Shown in pieces: positions 1 through 7,403 of a DNA stretch of 64,000 nt. Under the pieces are notes generated by a model. The model was given only the letters and a program-made list of their open reading frames with translations. It did not search any database and was not told where the DNA came from. A program made the position numbers and the translations under genes. The first letter of the stretch is position 1, and every line of letters starts with the position of its first letter. The stretch spans positions 1,116,001-1,180,000 of the forward strand of contig NZ_VSZO01000001.1 of assembly GCF_008312935.1 (NCBI RefSeq), written 5' to 3'. Source of the DNA: Roseiconus lacunae. GTDB taxonomy: Bacteria; Planctomycetota; Planctomycetia; Pirellulales; Pirellulaceae.

Positions 1-1
1 T

Positions 2-157
2 CGTGATCGAGACCGTGATCGCGAACCACTCTTTGACCGCGATTCCGGTGGACGCAACGCATTCATCTGGGCGGGTGCCGGCGAACTGGCGACCCTGGCG
101 TTGATTGTCGTCGCGATCATTCTGCTCGGATTCATTCTCATCAAGCGAGGCATGTAA
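2..157 (+). CDS. C-terminus of a small membrane protein (5' end outside window)
   Basis: Open frame entering from the left edge and ending at TAA 155-157. The visible 51 residues start with an Arg/Asp-rich stretch (RDRDREPLFDRD) and end in one hydrophobic helix (LATLALIVVAIILLGFILI) followed by KRGM. It lies 5 bp before the next small membrane protein and heads the phage-tail-like operon. The family is not recognisable from the fragment. Confidence 0.5.
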   Translation, partial: RDRDRDREPLFDRDSGGRNAFIWAGAGELATLALIVVAIILLGFILIKRGM

Positions 158-162
158 GGCTC

Positions 163-441
163 ATGATTCTTGGAATTGCAACTGTTGTCGTCCTGGTGCT
201 CGTTGCGGTGGCCTTGCTCCCGTCAAAGAAACGCGACCGAGACGGCAACAATCTCAACTTCACCCAGCCGTTCGTCCGCCCGACCAACTACCGGCAACAA
301 CAGCTCAACGAAGAAGCCGAAGCGATCGCCGACGAATATCAACGTCGCGCCGATGAAGCCTGGCGTGAAGAGTTGGGCGAAAAAGCCGCAACGCTGTTGA
401 AGGCGAAGCCGGCAGCCACATCACGGTCCACCAAATCGTGA
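163..441 (+). CDS. Small single-span membrane protein
   Basis: 92 aa. An N-terminal transmembrane segment (residues 1-20, ILGIATVVVLVLVAVALL) is followed by a charged, Glu/Arg/Ala-rich helical tail. Its TGA overlaps the GTG start of the next gene (GTGA), so the two are probably translationally coupled. I do not recognise the family. The position at the head of a tail-gene operon suggests a phage-associated or envelope-anchoring role, but this is only context. Confidence 0.6.
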   Translation: MILGIATVVVLVLVAVALLPSKKRDRDGNNLNFTQPFVRPTNYRQQQLNEEAEAIADEYQRRADEAWREELGEKAATLLKAKPAATSRSTKS

Positions 442-818
442 GCGACCTGCTTGCACGCGGTCAGGCGTGGCTCTCTGAGAAGCTGACCAAACACGCATCA
501 CGCATGGTTTCATACCAACGCGATGAACTGTCGGTCGAGCTTCCGGCAACGATCGGAAAGTCAGAATACGAGCAGGACGATGGCGAAGGCATTATCTCGC
601 GAGCCCAAGTCCGTGACTTTCTGATCAACTCCAAAGACCTGCTCAATAGTTCCATCGGTACTTGGCCGCGACGCGGCGATCGCATTCTCGAAACGGACGG
701 TGACACAACGTTCGTCTACGAGTTGATGTCGATTGGCAACGAGCCGCCGTGGCGATACAGCGATCCCTTTCGGGTCAAACTTCGCATCCACACCAAACTG
801 GTTGATACTCTTTCATGA
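438..818 (+). CDS. Probable phage head-tail connector/tail completion protein
   Basis: 126 aa, starting at GTG 438 inside the previous stop codon and overlapping the next ATG by 4 bp. It contains the pattern WPRRGDRI followed by a short beta-rich segment ending DPFRVKLRIHTKL, the size and composition of phage head-closure or tail-completion proteins. Assignment rests mainly on operon order (before a tail terminator-like protein, a gp10-like protein and a tail tube); there is no diagnostic motif. Confidence 0.5.
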   Translation: MSDLLARGQAWLSEKLTKHASRMVSYQRDELSVELPATIGKSEYEQDDGEGIISRAQVRDFLINSKDLLNSSIGTWPRRGDRILETDGDTTFVYELMSIGNEPPWRYSDPFRVKLRIHTKLVDTLS

Positions 819-1258
819 CCGCGACTCCCGCCACCGTCATTCAGATCGCCGAGAGTGTTGTCGCCGAGATCAACGCCGGCGACTTCAGCAAGAAGAACCT
901 CGCAGCCCAACGACTCTATGTTCCCAACTTCGACCTCGAAGACATGAAGGAACTGCGAGTCACTGTGGTGCCACGCGAAGTCGAATACCTACCACTCGAT
1001 CGAGTCAGCAACAAGTTCCACGCAACCATCGACGTAGCGGTCCAGAAGAAGTTTTCCAAGGGTGACGCTAAAGAGATCGACCCGCTTGTCTTCTTTGTCG
1101 AGGAATTGGCCGACTACTTTCGCCTCAAACGGCTCAACTCCTTCGTCGCCGCCCGCTGCGTTAAGGTCGAGAACGCAGTGCTCTACTCCGCCGAACACTG
1201 GACGCAGTTCAATCAGTTCACAAGCCTACTGACACTTACGTTTGAACTGGCCAAGTGA
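815..1258 (+). CDS. Probable phage tail completion protein
   Basis: 147 aa. Predicted alpha/beta protein beginning with a helix (TVIQIAESVVAEINAG) and ending with a beta-rich segment (FNQFTSLLTLTFELAK), similar in size and layout to phage minor-tail/tail-terminator proteins. ATG 815 overlaps the preceding stop (ATGA) and its own TGA overlaps the next GTG, showing tight coupling. Function is inferred from synteny. Confidence 0.5.
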   Translation: MTATPATVIQIAESVVAEINAGDFSKKNLAAQRLYVPNFDLEDMKELRVTVVPREVEYLPLDRVSNKFHATIDVAVQKKFSKGDAKEIDPLVFFVEELADYFRLKRLNSFVAARCVKVENAVLYSAEHWTQFNQFTSLLTLTFELAK

Positions 1259-1812
1259 TCCATATCCGGACTCGTGTCCGATTCAACCAAGACCAGGTCC
1301 AAAAGAAAGTTCAGGCCGCCAACTTTCGGTCACTCGGGCACGCGGCCGGTACGATTCGACTGACCGCCAAGCGGTCGATCCGCAAACGCAAGAAGCCATC
1401 CAGCCCCGGATCACCGCCGCACACGCAGACCGGCATGCTCCGTCGGGTGATTCGCTACGAGGTGAATCGGGATCGCGAAGAAGCCGTCGTCGGGCCGGTC
1501 AACGAGATTGCTGGCCGACTGTGGAACCTGCACGAGTTTGGAGGCGTTTCCACGAAGCGCCGCAAACTCAAACGTCATCGCTTCCGCGTCGGTGAACACG
1601 GTCCGATTCGAGTCATCCGGCCTGGCAAGTTCGCTCGAACGAAGCTACTGACCGGTGCCCAAGCCAACCGTGCAACCCGACTGATCGAAGCTGAAAACGA
1701 ACGTCGCGGTGCATCAAAGCCACGTCGTTATCCGAAACGCCCATTCATGCGGCCCGCCCTCGAAGCTAATCAATCACGCTTGCCCAAGTTCTGGCGTGAC
1801 AGTGTGAAGTAA
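1255..1812 (+). CDS. HK97 gp10-like phage tail component
   Basis: 185 aa, GTG start at 1255 within the upstream stop. Very basic protein; the middle segment (GMLRRVIRYEVNRDREEAVVGPVNEIAGRLWNLHEFGG, quoted here only as GMLRRVIRYEV...WNLHEFGG) resembles the gp10/minor-tail fold in which RSI-VY...A..HE.G is common. C-terminus ends with a basic RPFMRPALE-type segment (KRPFMRPALEANQ), typical of these proteins. Probably acts in tail assembly at the head-tail joint. Confidence 0.6.
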   Translation: MIHIRTRVRFNQDQVQKKVQAANFRSLGHAAGTIRLTAKRSIRKRKKPSSPGSPPHTQTGMLRRVIRYEVNRDREEAVVGPVNEIAGRLWNLHEFGGVSTKRRKLKRHRFRVGEHGPIRVIRPGKFARTKLLTGAQANRATRLIEAENERRGASKPRRYPKRPFMRPALEANQSRLPKFWRDSVK

Positions 1813-1827
1813 CTCGCGAGAAACCTT

Positions 1828-2241
1828 ATGTCAGCTGAAGTAGTCCTCGGTCTCGACGCCGTTCTCACTATCGATGGCGCCGAGATCAAGAACGTCAAAG
1901 ACCTGACGGTCAACTTAGAAAAGGCCGAGGCCGATGCTTCGACGCGGGCCAACAACGGCTGGCGAGCCACCGTGGGTACGCTGAAGGATGCCTCGATCGA
2001 GTTCACCGTGCTCAACAAGAACGGCGACACCTCGTTCGGCATGCTTCAGGGACTGTGGAGCAGCGGCACGCCGTGCGATGTCGGCATTTCAGATGCAGGC
2101 GGTGCGCTCGCGCTGACGTGCGAAGTCATGAACTTCAACGTCAACCAGAACCTGGAAGAGGTCGTCTCGGCTGATGTCACACTTAAGCCGACACAGTCTT
2201 CATCCGGCGGCGGAATGAATGTGGGTGCAAGTGGACCTTGA
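1828..2241 (+). CDS. Phage major tail (tube) protein-like
   Basis: 137 aa, start ATG 1828, 15 bp after the previous gene. Composition is beta-rich (VVLGLDAVLTIDG, IKNVKDLTVNLEKAEAD, ASIEFTVLNKNGDTSF) and ends in a flexible Ser/Gly tail. Pattern and position just before the chaperone pair and tape measure match a long-tailed phage tail tube subunit. No diagnostic catalytic motif is expected for this family. Confidence 0.6.
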   Translation: MSAEVVLGLDAVLTIDGAEIKNVKDLTVNLEKAEADASTRANNGWRATVGTLKDASIEFTVLNKNGDTSFGMLQGLWSSGTPCDVGISDAGGALALTCEVMNFNVNQNLEEVVSADVTLKPTQSSSGGGMNVGASGP

Positions 2242-2294
2242 TTAGTTTCCTCACAATTGACTTGACTGGATGAATTAAGAACACGGTTCGACAT

Positions 2295-2672
2295 CTAGTC
2301 GCCGCGATCAAACCGATACTCTCGCTCTACGCGACAAACACGGACGGAGAAAGACTCGTACCACTTGGATCTTCCAAGCAACTGAGCCTCTTTGTGTTCA
2401 GACACCTGATGCCATTTGTGTATCGAATCGAGGTCTCGCCAATACGAAACGGTGATTCCGACACGCGTCGTGTCCCGGACACTTTCTACACCGAGAAATC
2501 CGTCCTGTTGAGCCGCCAGTTCAATCATCCGCTTCGCCGCTACGGCATATCCGCCATCGTCATCATCAGTCCGACATGATGTGAAGACGACAGAGTAATA
2601 AGGAGGCTCGGGGGTCACTGCAATCGGCTCATTGCTCTTCATTTGCTGCACTATCCTTGCTGTAAATGACAT
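2295..2672 (-). CDS. Antibiotic biosynthesis monooxygenase (ABM)-like protein
   Basis: 125 aa from ATG 2672. The core (YYSVVFTSCRTDDDD, MIELAAQQDGFLGVESVRD, GITVSYWRDLDSIHKWHQ) is the ferredoxin-like ABM fold seen in heme-degrading and quinol monooxygenase-like proteins, including the SYWxDLxSIxxW segment. It is antisense to all surrounding tail genes and sits between tail tube and tail chaperone, so it looks like an inserted cargo gene. Substrate unknown. Confidence 0.75.
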   Translation of the reverse strand: MSFTARIVQQMKSNEPIAVTPEPPYYSVVFTSCRTDDDDGGYAVAAKRMIELAAQQDGFLGVESVRDTTRVGITVSYWRDLDSIHKWHQVSEHKEAQLLGRSKWYESFSVRVCRVEREYRFDRGD

Positions 2673-2720
2673 CTCGCTAAGCAATAAATCTACACAATTT
2701 CAGGTATATGACGGACTTCC

Positions 2721-3236
2721 ATGCAAAAATTCATTGATCGTCGTGGTCGGGTTTGGATCGTCGATATCGACAACACGACGCTTCGCCGTGTGAAAACACT
2801 CACCGATGTTCGCTTGCTCGACGCGATCGACGGCGATTTGATCAACCGGTTGGCGACGGATCCGTTGTTGCTAGGCGACGTTCTGTTCGCGATCTGCAAA
2901 CCCCAAGCGGATCAGCAGGACGTTGACGATGAAGCATTCGCCGAAGGCTTGGCGGGTGACGCCATTGATGAAGCCTGCAAAGCGGTCGTTGATGCATTGG
3001 TGGCCTACTTCCCGGAGTCCCGTCGCCGTCTTCTACGGAAGGCGGCCGACAAACAGCGGATGATCGAAACACGGGGACTGGAGGCGATCGAGCGGAGGCT
3101 GGACGATCCGACACTGGTGGATTCGATCGTGAGCGACCTCGAACAGAAACTCGGGGTGCCGACGTTGAACGCATCGTCATCGAACTCGCCGGCGTCGTCG
3201 GAGTCGACCCAGGACCACTCACCCTGCGCCAACTGA
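2721..3236 (+). CDS. Phage tail assembly chaperone-like protein
   Basis: 171 aa, start ATG 2721. An N-terminal beta-rich part (KFIDRRGRVWIVDIDNTTL, RRVKTLTDVRLLDAIDG) is followed by helices and a Ser-rich C-terminus. It lies directly before a small overlapping ORF in the -1 frame and the tape measure gene, the canonical G/GT position. Homologous-looking coding potential (ELAGVVGVDPGPLTL) continues in the next frame upstream of the downstream ORF's ATG, so a frameshifted longer product is possible. Confidence 0.55.
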   Translation: MQKFIDRRGRVWIVDIDNTTLRRVKTLTDVRLLDAIDGDLINRLATDPLLLGDVLFAICKPQADQQDVDDEAFAEGLAGDAIDEACKAVVDALVAYFPESRRRLLRKAADKQRMIETRGLEAIERRLDDPTLVDSIVSDLEQKLGVPTLNASSSNSPASSESTQDHSPCAN

Positions 3237-3520
3237 TGCAAATGGCGGACGCTCGGCGACGCCACGATTGGAACATCGCCTCGAGCGTTATGGCATTGAC
3301 CGCTGAGATCAATCGCGATCGCCGGCGCCGTCGCAAGCCGTTCAAGCCCGATGACTTTAATCCGTACACGGCCTCCAAGCCAGTGCCCGCCCAAGCAACT
3401 GTCGAACAAGTTGCGACACTTCTCGGTGCGGTGTTCACACCTTCTAGTCACACGCTTCTAGCAAGCAGCCATTCCCTATGTCCCAAGTCAGAGCCGGAGC
3501 CGCCTACGTCGAACTGCTGA
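3236..3520 (+). CDS. Second tail-chaperone ORF (possible frameshift extension)
   Basis: 94 aa from ATG 3236, which overlaps the previous stop as TGATG. Residues 1-50 (MQMADARRRHDWNIASSVMA, NRDRRRRRKPFKPDDFNP) resemble the C-terminal part of phage tail chaperone extensions. The same frame is open back to at least 3002 and encodes a plausible segment (IVIELAGVVGVDPGPLTLRQ) just before the ATG, so the real product may begin upstream or by ribosomal frameshifting from 2721. It overlaps the tape measure start by 43 bp. Confidence 0.5.
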   Translation: MQMADARRRHDWNIASSVMALTAEINRDRRRRRKPFKPDDFNPYTASKPVPAQATVEQVATLLGAVFTPSSHTLLASSHSLCPKSEPEPPTSNC

Positions 3521-6500
3521 CCAAGGATGCAGCATTCGTGAAGGGGCTTCGATCGGCTCAAAAGCGACTGCAATCGTTCGGGCAATCAACTCGTTTGCTC
3601 GGCACGAAACTCATGGGACTCGGCACCGCTGCAGCAGCTCCTCTGGGAGGCAGCGTGGCGATCTTTTCCAACTTTGACGATGCCATGCGGGGTGTCGCGG
3701 CGATCACACAGGCGACGGAAGCGCAGCTGGAGTCGCTGCGCAATACCGCCAAGAAGCTTGGTGCAACAACTAGCTACTCGGCCAGCGAAGTTGCCTCGCT
3801 GATAACCGAACTCGGTCGTGCCGGTTTCAAGCCGGAACAGATCGAGAGAATGACCGCCGCGGTGATGAATATGGCTCGCGCGACCGGCACCGACGCCACG
3901 CAGGCCTCCGGCATCATGGCCGCCACCATCCGGCAATTTAGCATGGAAGCCGGCGAAGCAACGCGCGTTGCCGACGGATTGACCGCCGCGGCGAACAAAT
4001 CGTTCAACACGGTGGAGTCGCTCGGCGAAGCCTTGTCGTATGCCGGTCCCGTTGCCGCCGATGCCAACATGAGCCTTGAAGAAACCCTGGCGGTGCTTGG
4101 AACGCTCGGCAACATGGGCATCCAAGGTTCATCGGCAGGTAACGCCATGCGTCGATTGCTGACGATCAGCGCGGCGGAATCTGAGAAATTCCAAGCCGTC
4201 TTCGGTGTGGCAACCAAGGATGTCAAGGGCAACGCCCGATCGCTGGTCGACATCCTGGGCGAAGTCGCTGCGGCGACCGCGAACATGGGCACGGCCGAGA
4301 AGGCGGAAAAGCTCAACGAAGTCTTCGGGTTGCTGGGCATCACGGCCGCCAGTTCCATCGGAAAATCGGTTGCTGATACGCGTGAGCTGTACCAAGAACT
4401 ACAGAACGCCGGCGGGATTGCGGCTAAGACATCCGAGGAGATGGAAGGCGGTCTGGGCGGTGCGTTTCGGATCCTCAAATCTTCGATCGAGGGTGTTGCC
4501 ATCGCAATCGGTGAATCGCTCGAAGGTAGCGTCACCAACATGGTCAATGCGTTTAGCCGGGCTGCTTCAGGGGTGATTGAGTGGATCAATAAGAATCAAA
4601 AGATTGTCAAGATTGCGGCGGCAAGTGCGGTAGCCATCATCGGAATCGGCGCCGCACTATTCACGCTTGGTTCGTTTGCCGCCGCGGCATCCTTCGCCGT
4701 TGGAGGCTTGGCCAGCATCTTTAGTTTCATTGGTGCCTCCATCGGCGTCATTGTCAGTGCTGTCGGGATGTTGTTCACTCCGCTGGGGCTGGTCGTCGCT
4801 GCAATCGCGGCCCTCGGTGGCTATTTCCTGTATTCAACCGGCATCGCTGGCAAGGCCATTGAGTATCTGGGCAGCGTCTTCGAAGTCCTTAAAGCGGAAA
4901 CGTTGGCCGCCTTCGGTGCTATCGCCAACGCGCTGGCGGCGGGCGATATCACCGCGGCCACTGATGTGCTTTGGTCGTACCTGAAACTCCAATGGATCAA
5001 GGGCACTACCTTTTTGCAAACCAAATGGTCCGAGTTCACTCAGTACATTGCGGATGTCTGGGCGGACTCGGCCTATGCCATTGGTGACGTACTCATCGGT
5101 GCGTTGTCTGGATTGGCGGGTGTGTGGAATGAAACGCTCGGATTCATGGCCGACGGTTGGACCATTCTGACTACCGCAGTCCAGAAAGGCTGGAACAATA
5201 CGATTGGCTTTCTGAAGAAGGGATTTCTCAAGCTTCATGAATTAGTCGATATCGCCGGCGACGTCGCCGTGCAAGTCGGTGGCGTGCTGATCAATGCCCT
5301 GGCTGGCGTTGAGAAAGCATGGGTCGAAACAGTCGACTACTTGGCCGACACATGGACCGTGTTTGTCGGCCAAGTGAAGTCGATGTGGAATTCGACGGTC
5401 GGCTTCCTCAAGAAGGCATGGATCAAACTCAAAGCTCTGTTCGATGACGATATCAATGTCGACGTCGAAATGGCCAAGATCGACGCCGATACCCGCGCGG
5501 CCGAAGCGGCGGAGCAACAACGTCGCAACCAGGCAATCATTGAGCGGCAACAGCGACGATCGAAGCGGAAACAGCAGATCGAAGCCAACCGCATCGAGAT
5601 GCAAAAGGGCATCGCGGCTCAACTCGAAGCACGGCGTAAAGCCCGTGAAGGTCGTGATCTCGATGCGGAAGTGCGAGCGATCGATGCGGAGACCGATGCA
5701 AAGAATGCGGTCGTCGATCAGTCGAAACAGCAACAGTTCCGGGAAAACGATTCTGCTCAGGCTCGACGACAGCAACTGATCGACGACACCACAAACGGCG
5801 TCCAATCCACTCTCGACCAAATGCGGGCCGAGTCCAAGGCGGCTCGTGAGGCAGCACGTGCGAATGAGTTGGGCGATCGCCAAAAGGAACGCGAGGATAA
5901 GATCGCGGCAGCACAAGCAGATTTCGAGGCCGCCATTGATCGGGCGAACAATGCGACCGCACCATCTGACCGTACCGATGAACCTGGTTCCCTACCTGAC
6001 TTTGCCAAGCCGCCGAAACCGCCGGCGTTGCCTGAACCGATCAATCCCGATGACATCGATATTCCCCCGGTCGATCTCCCCGGGATCGATGATCCCGAAT
6101 TGCAACCTCCGAATCCTAAGGATCTAAAGCTCGGAATCGATCCTGATGCTCAAGCATCAATCGATCGATTCGCGGATGGTCCCGACAGCACGGCGCAAGT
6201 CGAAACGGCAGGCAACTTCGATTCGCGAGGACTGGGACTCGGCAGCAGTGCGAGAAAGCTGGAACCTCTGAAACTGGATCCAATCGAACCGTTGGACGAG
6301 GAGGTAATCGCGGCGCCGCAGCTGAAAATTCCGGAGGAAGATAAACCTGTCGTCGAGGCATTGGCAGAAGTGGAGCCGGAAGCTGACGAACCGGCCCTGG
6401 ATGTTGCGTCGATCAACGAAGCTTTCGCCTCGGTCCGTCAGTCGCTCACCGAATTCGACCTGGCACTCAGTGGTGCCACGTCTCGCTTGCAACTCCCCGC

Positions 6501-6612
6501 TTCGTCCGGCGATGGCATTACGGAGGACATGAAACGGGCGATCATCGCGACCGCAGAAAACACACGTCGGTTGGTCGAACGATCGAAGTCCGGAGGCTTG
6601 GTGTTTAGCTGA
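3478..6612 (+). CDS. Phage tail tape measure protein (TP901 family)
   Basis: 1044 aa. Residues ~60-370 carry the TP901 tape-measure core (FDDAMRGVAAITQATEAQL, TSYSASEVASLITELGRAGF, VAADANMSLEETLAVLGTLG). Long hydrophobic segments at ~375-460 (IAAASAVAIIGIGAALFTLG, GVIVSAVGMLFTPLGLVVAA) fit membrane-inserting TMP helices. Residues ~650-830 are Gln/Arg/Glu-rich coiled coil, then a Pro/Asp-rich region. In tailed phages this protein sets tail length and helps DNA passage. Largest gene of the tail module; its stop overlaps the next ATG (TGATG). Confidence 0.9.
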   Translation: MSQVRAGAAYVELLTKDAAFVKGLRSAQKRLQSFGQSTRLLGTKLMGLGTAAAAPLGGSVAIFSNFDDAMRGVAAITQATEAQLESLRNTAKKLGATTSYSASEVASLITELGRAGFKPEQIERMTAAVMNMARATGTDATQASGIMAATIRQFSMEAGEATRVADGLTAAANKSFNTVESLGEALSYAGPVAADANMSLEETLAVLGTLGNMGIQGSSAGNAMRRLLTISAAESEKFQAVFGVATKDVKGNARSLVDILGEVAAATANMGTAEKAEKLNEVFGLLGITAASSIGKSVADTRELYQELQNAGGIAAKTSEEMEGGLGGAFRILKSSIEGVAIAIGESLEGSVTNMVNAFSRAASGVIEWINKNQKIVKIAAASAVAIIGIGAALFTLGSFAAAASFAVGGLASIFSFIGASIGVIVSAVGMLFTPLGLVVAAIAALGGYFLYSTGIAGKAIEYLGSVFEVLKAETLAAFGAIANALAAGDITAATDVLWSYLKLQWIKGTTFLQTKWSEFTQYIADVWADSAYAIGDVLIGALSGLAGVWNETLGFMADGWTILTTAVQKGWNNTIGFLKKGFLKLHELVDIAGDVAVQVGGVLINALAGVEKAWVETVDYLADTWTVFVGQVKSMWNSTVGFLKKAWIKLKALFDDDINVDVEMAKIDADTRAAEAAEQQRRNQAIIERQQRRSKRKQQIEANRIEMQKGIAAQLEARRKAREGRDLDAEVRAIDAETDAKNAVVDQSKQQQFRENDSAQARRQQLIDDTTNGVQSTLDQMRAESKAAREAARANELGDRQKEREDKIAAAQADFEAAIDRANNATAPSDRTDEPGSLPDFAKPPKPPALPEPINPDDIDIPPVDLPGIDDPELQPPNPKDLKLGIDPDAQASIDRFADGPDSTAQVETAGNFDSRGLGLGSSARKLEPLKLDPIEPLDEEVIAAPQLKIPEEDKPVVEALAEVEPEADEPALDVASINEAFASVRQSLTEFDLALSGATSRLQLPASSGDGITEDMKRAIIATAENTRRLVERSKSGGLVFS

Positions 6613-7403
6613 TGAGCTTTTCGGCCGGCGGATACAATTTCGAGACCGCGGCGCTCTCCGAGAAGGCATCGCGAGGAAAATCGCATTCGGACTTCGTCGC
6701 CTATGTTGCGACCAACGGTGGCGCAGTCGATCCGGCGGCGGCTGCCAGCGCCGCCTACGGCTATTACAAAGCCAACTTCCCGGACCTGATTCCGTATTTG
6801 CAGATCGACGCCGAGTTCATCAACGCCAAGCACGCGTTGGTGAGCGTCACCATCAATAAGACCAAGCTCGATCCGGTCTCGTTCAACACGACCGGAGCAA
6901 CCACGCACCTCAATCAATCCCTCGGCACCCGCGGAATCTATCCCGCACCGGGCAAGGTCGCTCCGATCTACCAGGGCGCGATCGGCGTCAGCGATTCCGG
7001 TGTCGAAGGCGTCGACGTGACCGTACCGGCATTCGAGTTCTCGGTGCGAAAGAAGTTCGAGTGGGTTTCGACCGCCTATTTGCTGGCCGTTGTGGCAATG
7101 ACTGGCCGCACGAACTCGACCGACTGGTCCATTTTCGCTCCCGGCGAAGCTCTGTTTCTCGGAGCCGACGGTGGCGAAGACGAACAGAATTGGGTCGACA
7201 TCACTTATCACTTCGCCGCGCGTCCCAACCAACCGGCGTTGTCCGTCGGCGCGATCTCGGGAATCAGTAAGCGGGGATGGGACTACTTGTGGGTCCGGCA
7301 TGATGAAGAGGTGGTCGGCGATCGCGTTCTACGCCGTCCGGCCGCGGCCTACGTCGAGCAAGTCTATCCGGAGGGCAACTCTAACGCGCTGGGCATCAAC
7401 TGA
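6612..7403 (+). CDS. Phage tail/baseplate protein
   Basis: 263 aa. The sequence is beta-rich with a segment FEFSVRKKFEWVSTAYLLAV and ends DRVLRRPAAAYVEQVYPEGN. It lies directly downstream of the tape measure, the position of distal tail proteins. Coupled by 1-bp overlaps with both neighbours. I recognise it only as a tail-module protein by synteny. Confidence 0.55.
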   Translation: MSFSAGGYNFETAALSEKASRGKSHSDFVAYVATNGGAVDPAAAASAAYGYYKANFPDLIPYLQIDAEFINAKHALVSVTINKTKLDPVSFNTTGATTHLNQSLGTRGIYPAPGKVAPIYQGAIGVSDSGVEGVDVTVPAFEFSVRKKFEWVSTAYLLAVVAMTGRTNSTDWSIFAPGEALFLGADGGEDEQNWVDITYHFAARPNQPALSVGAISGISKRGWDYLWVRHDEEVVGDRVLRRPAAAYVEQVYPEGNSNALGIN

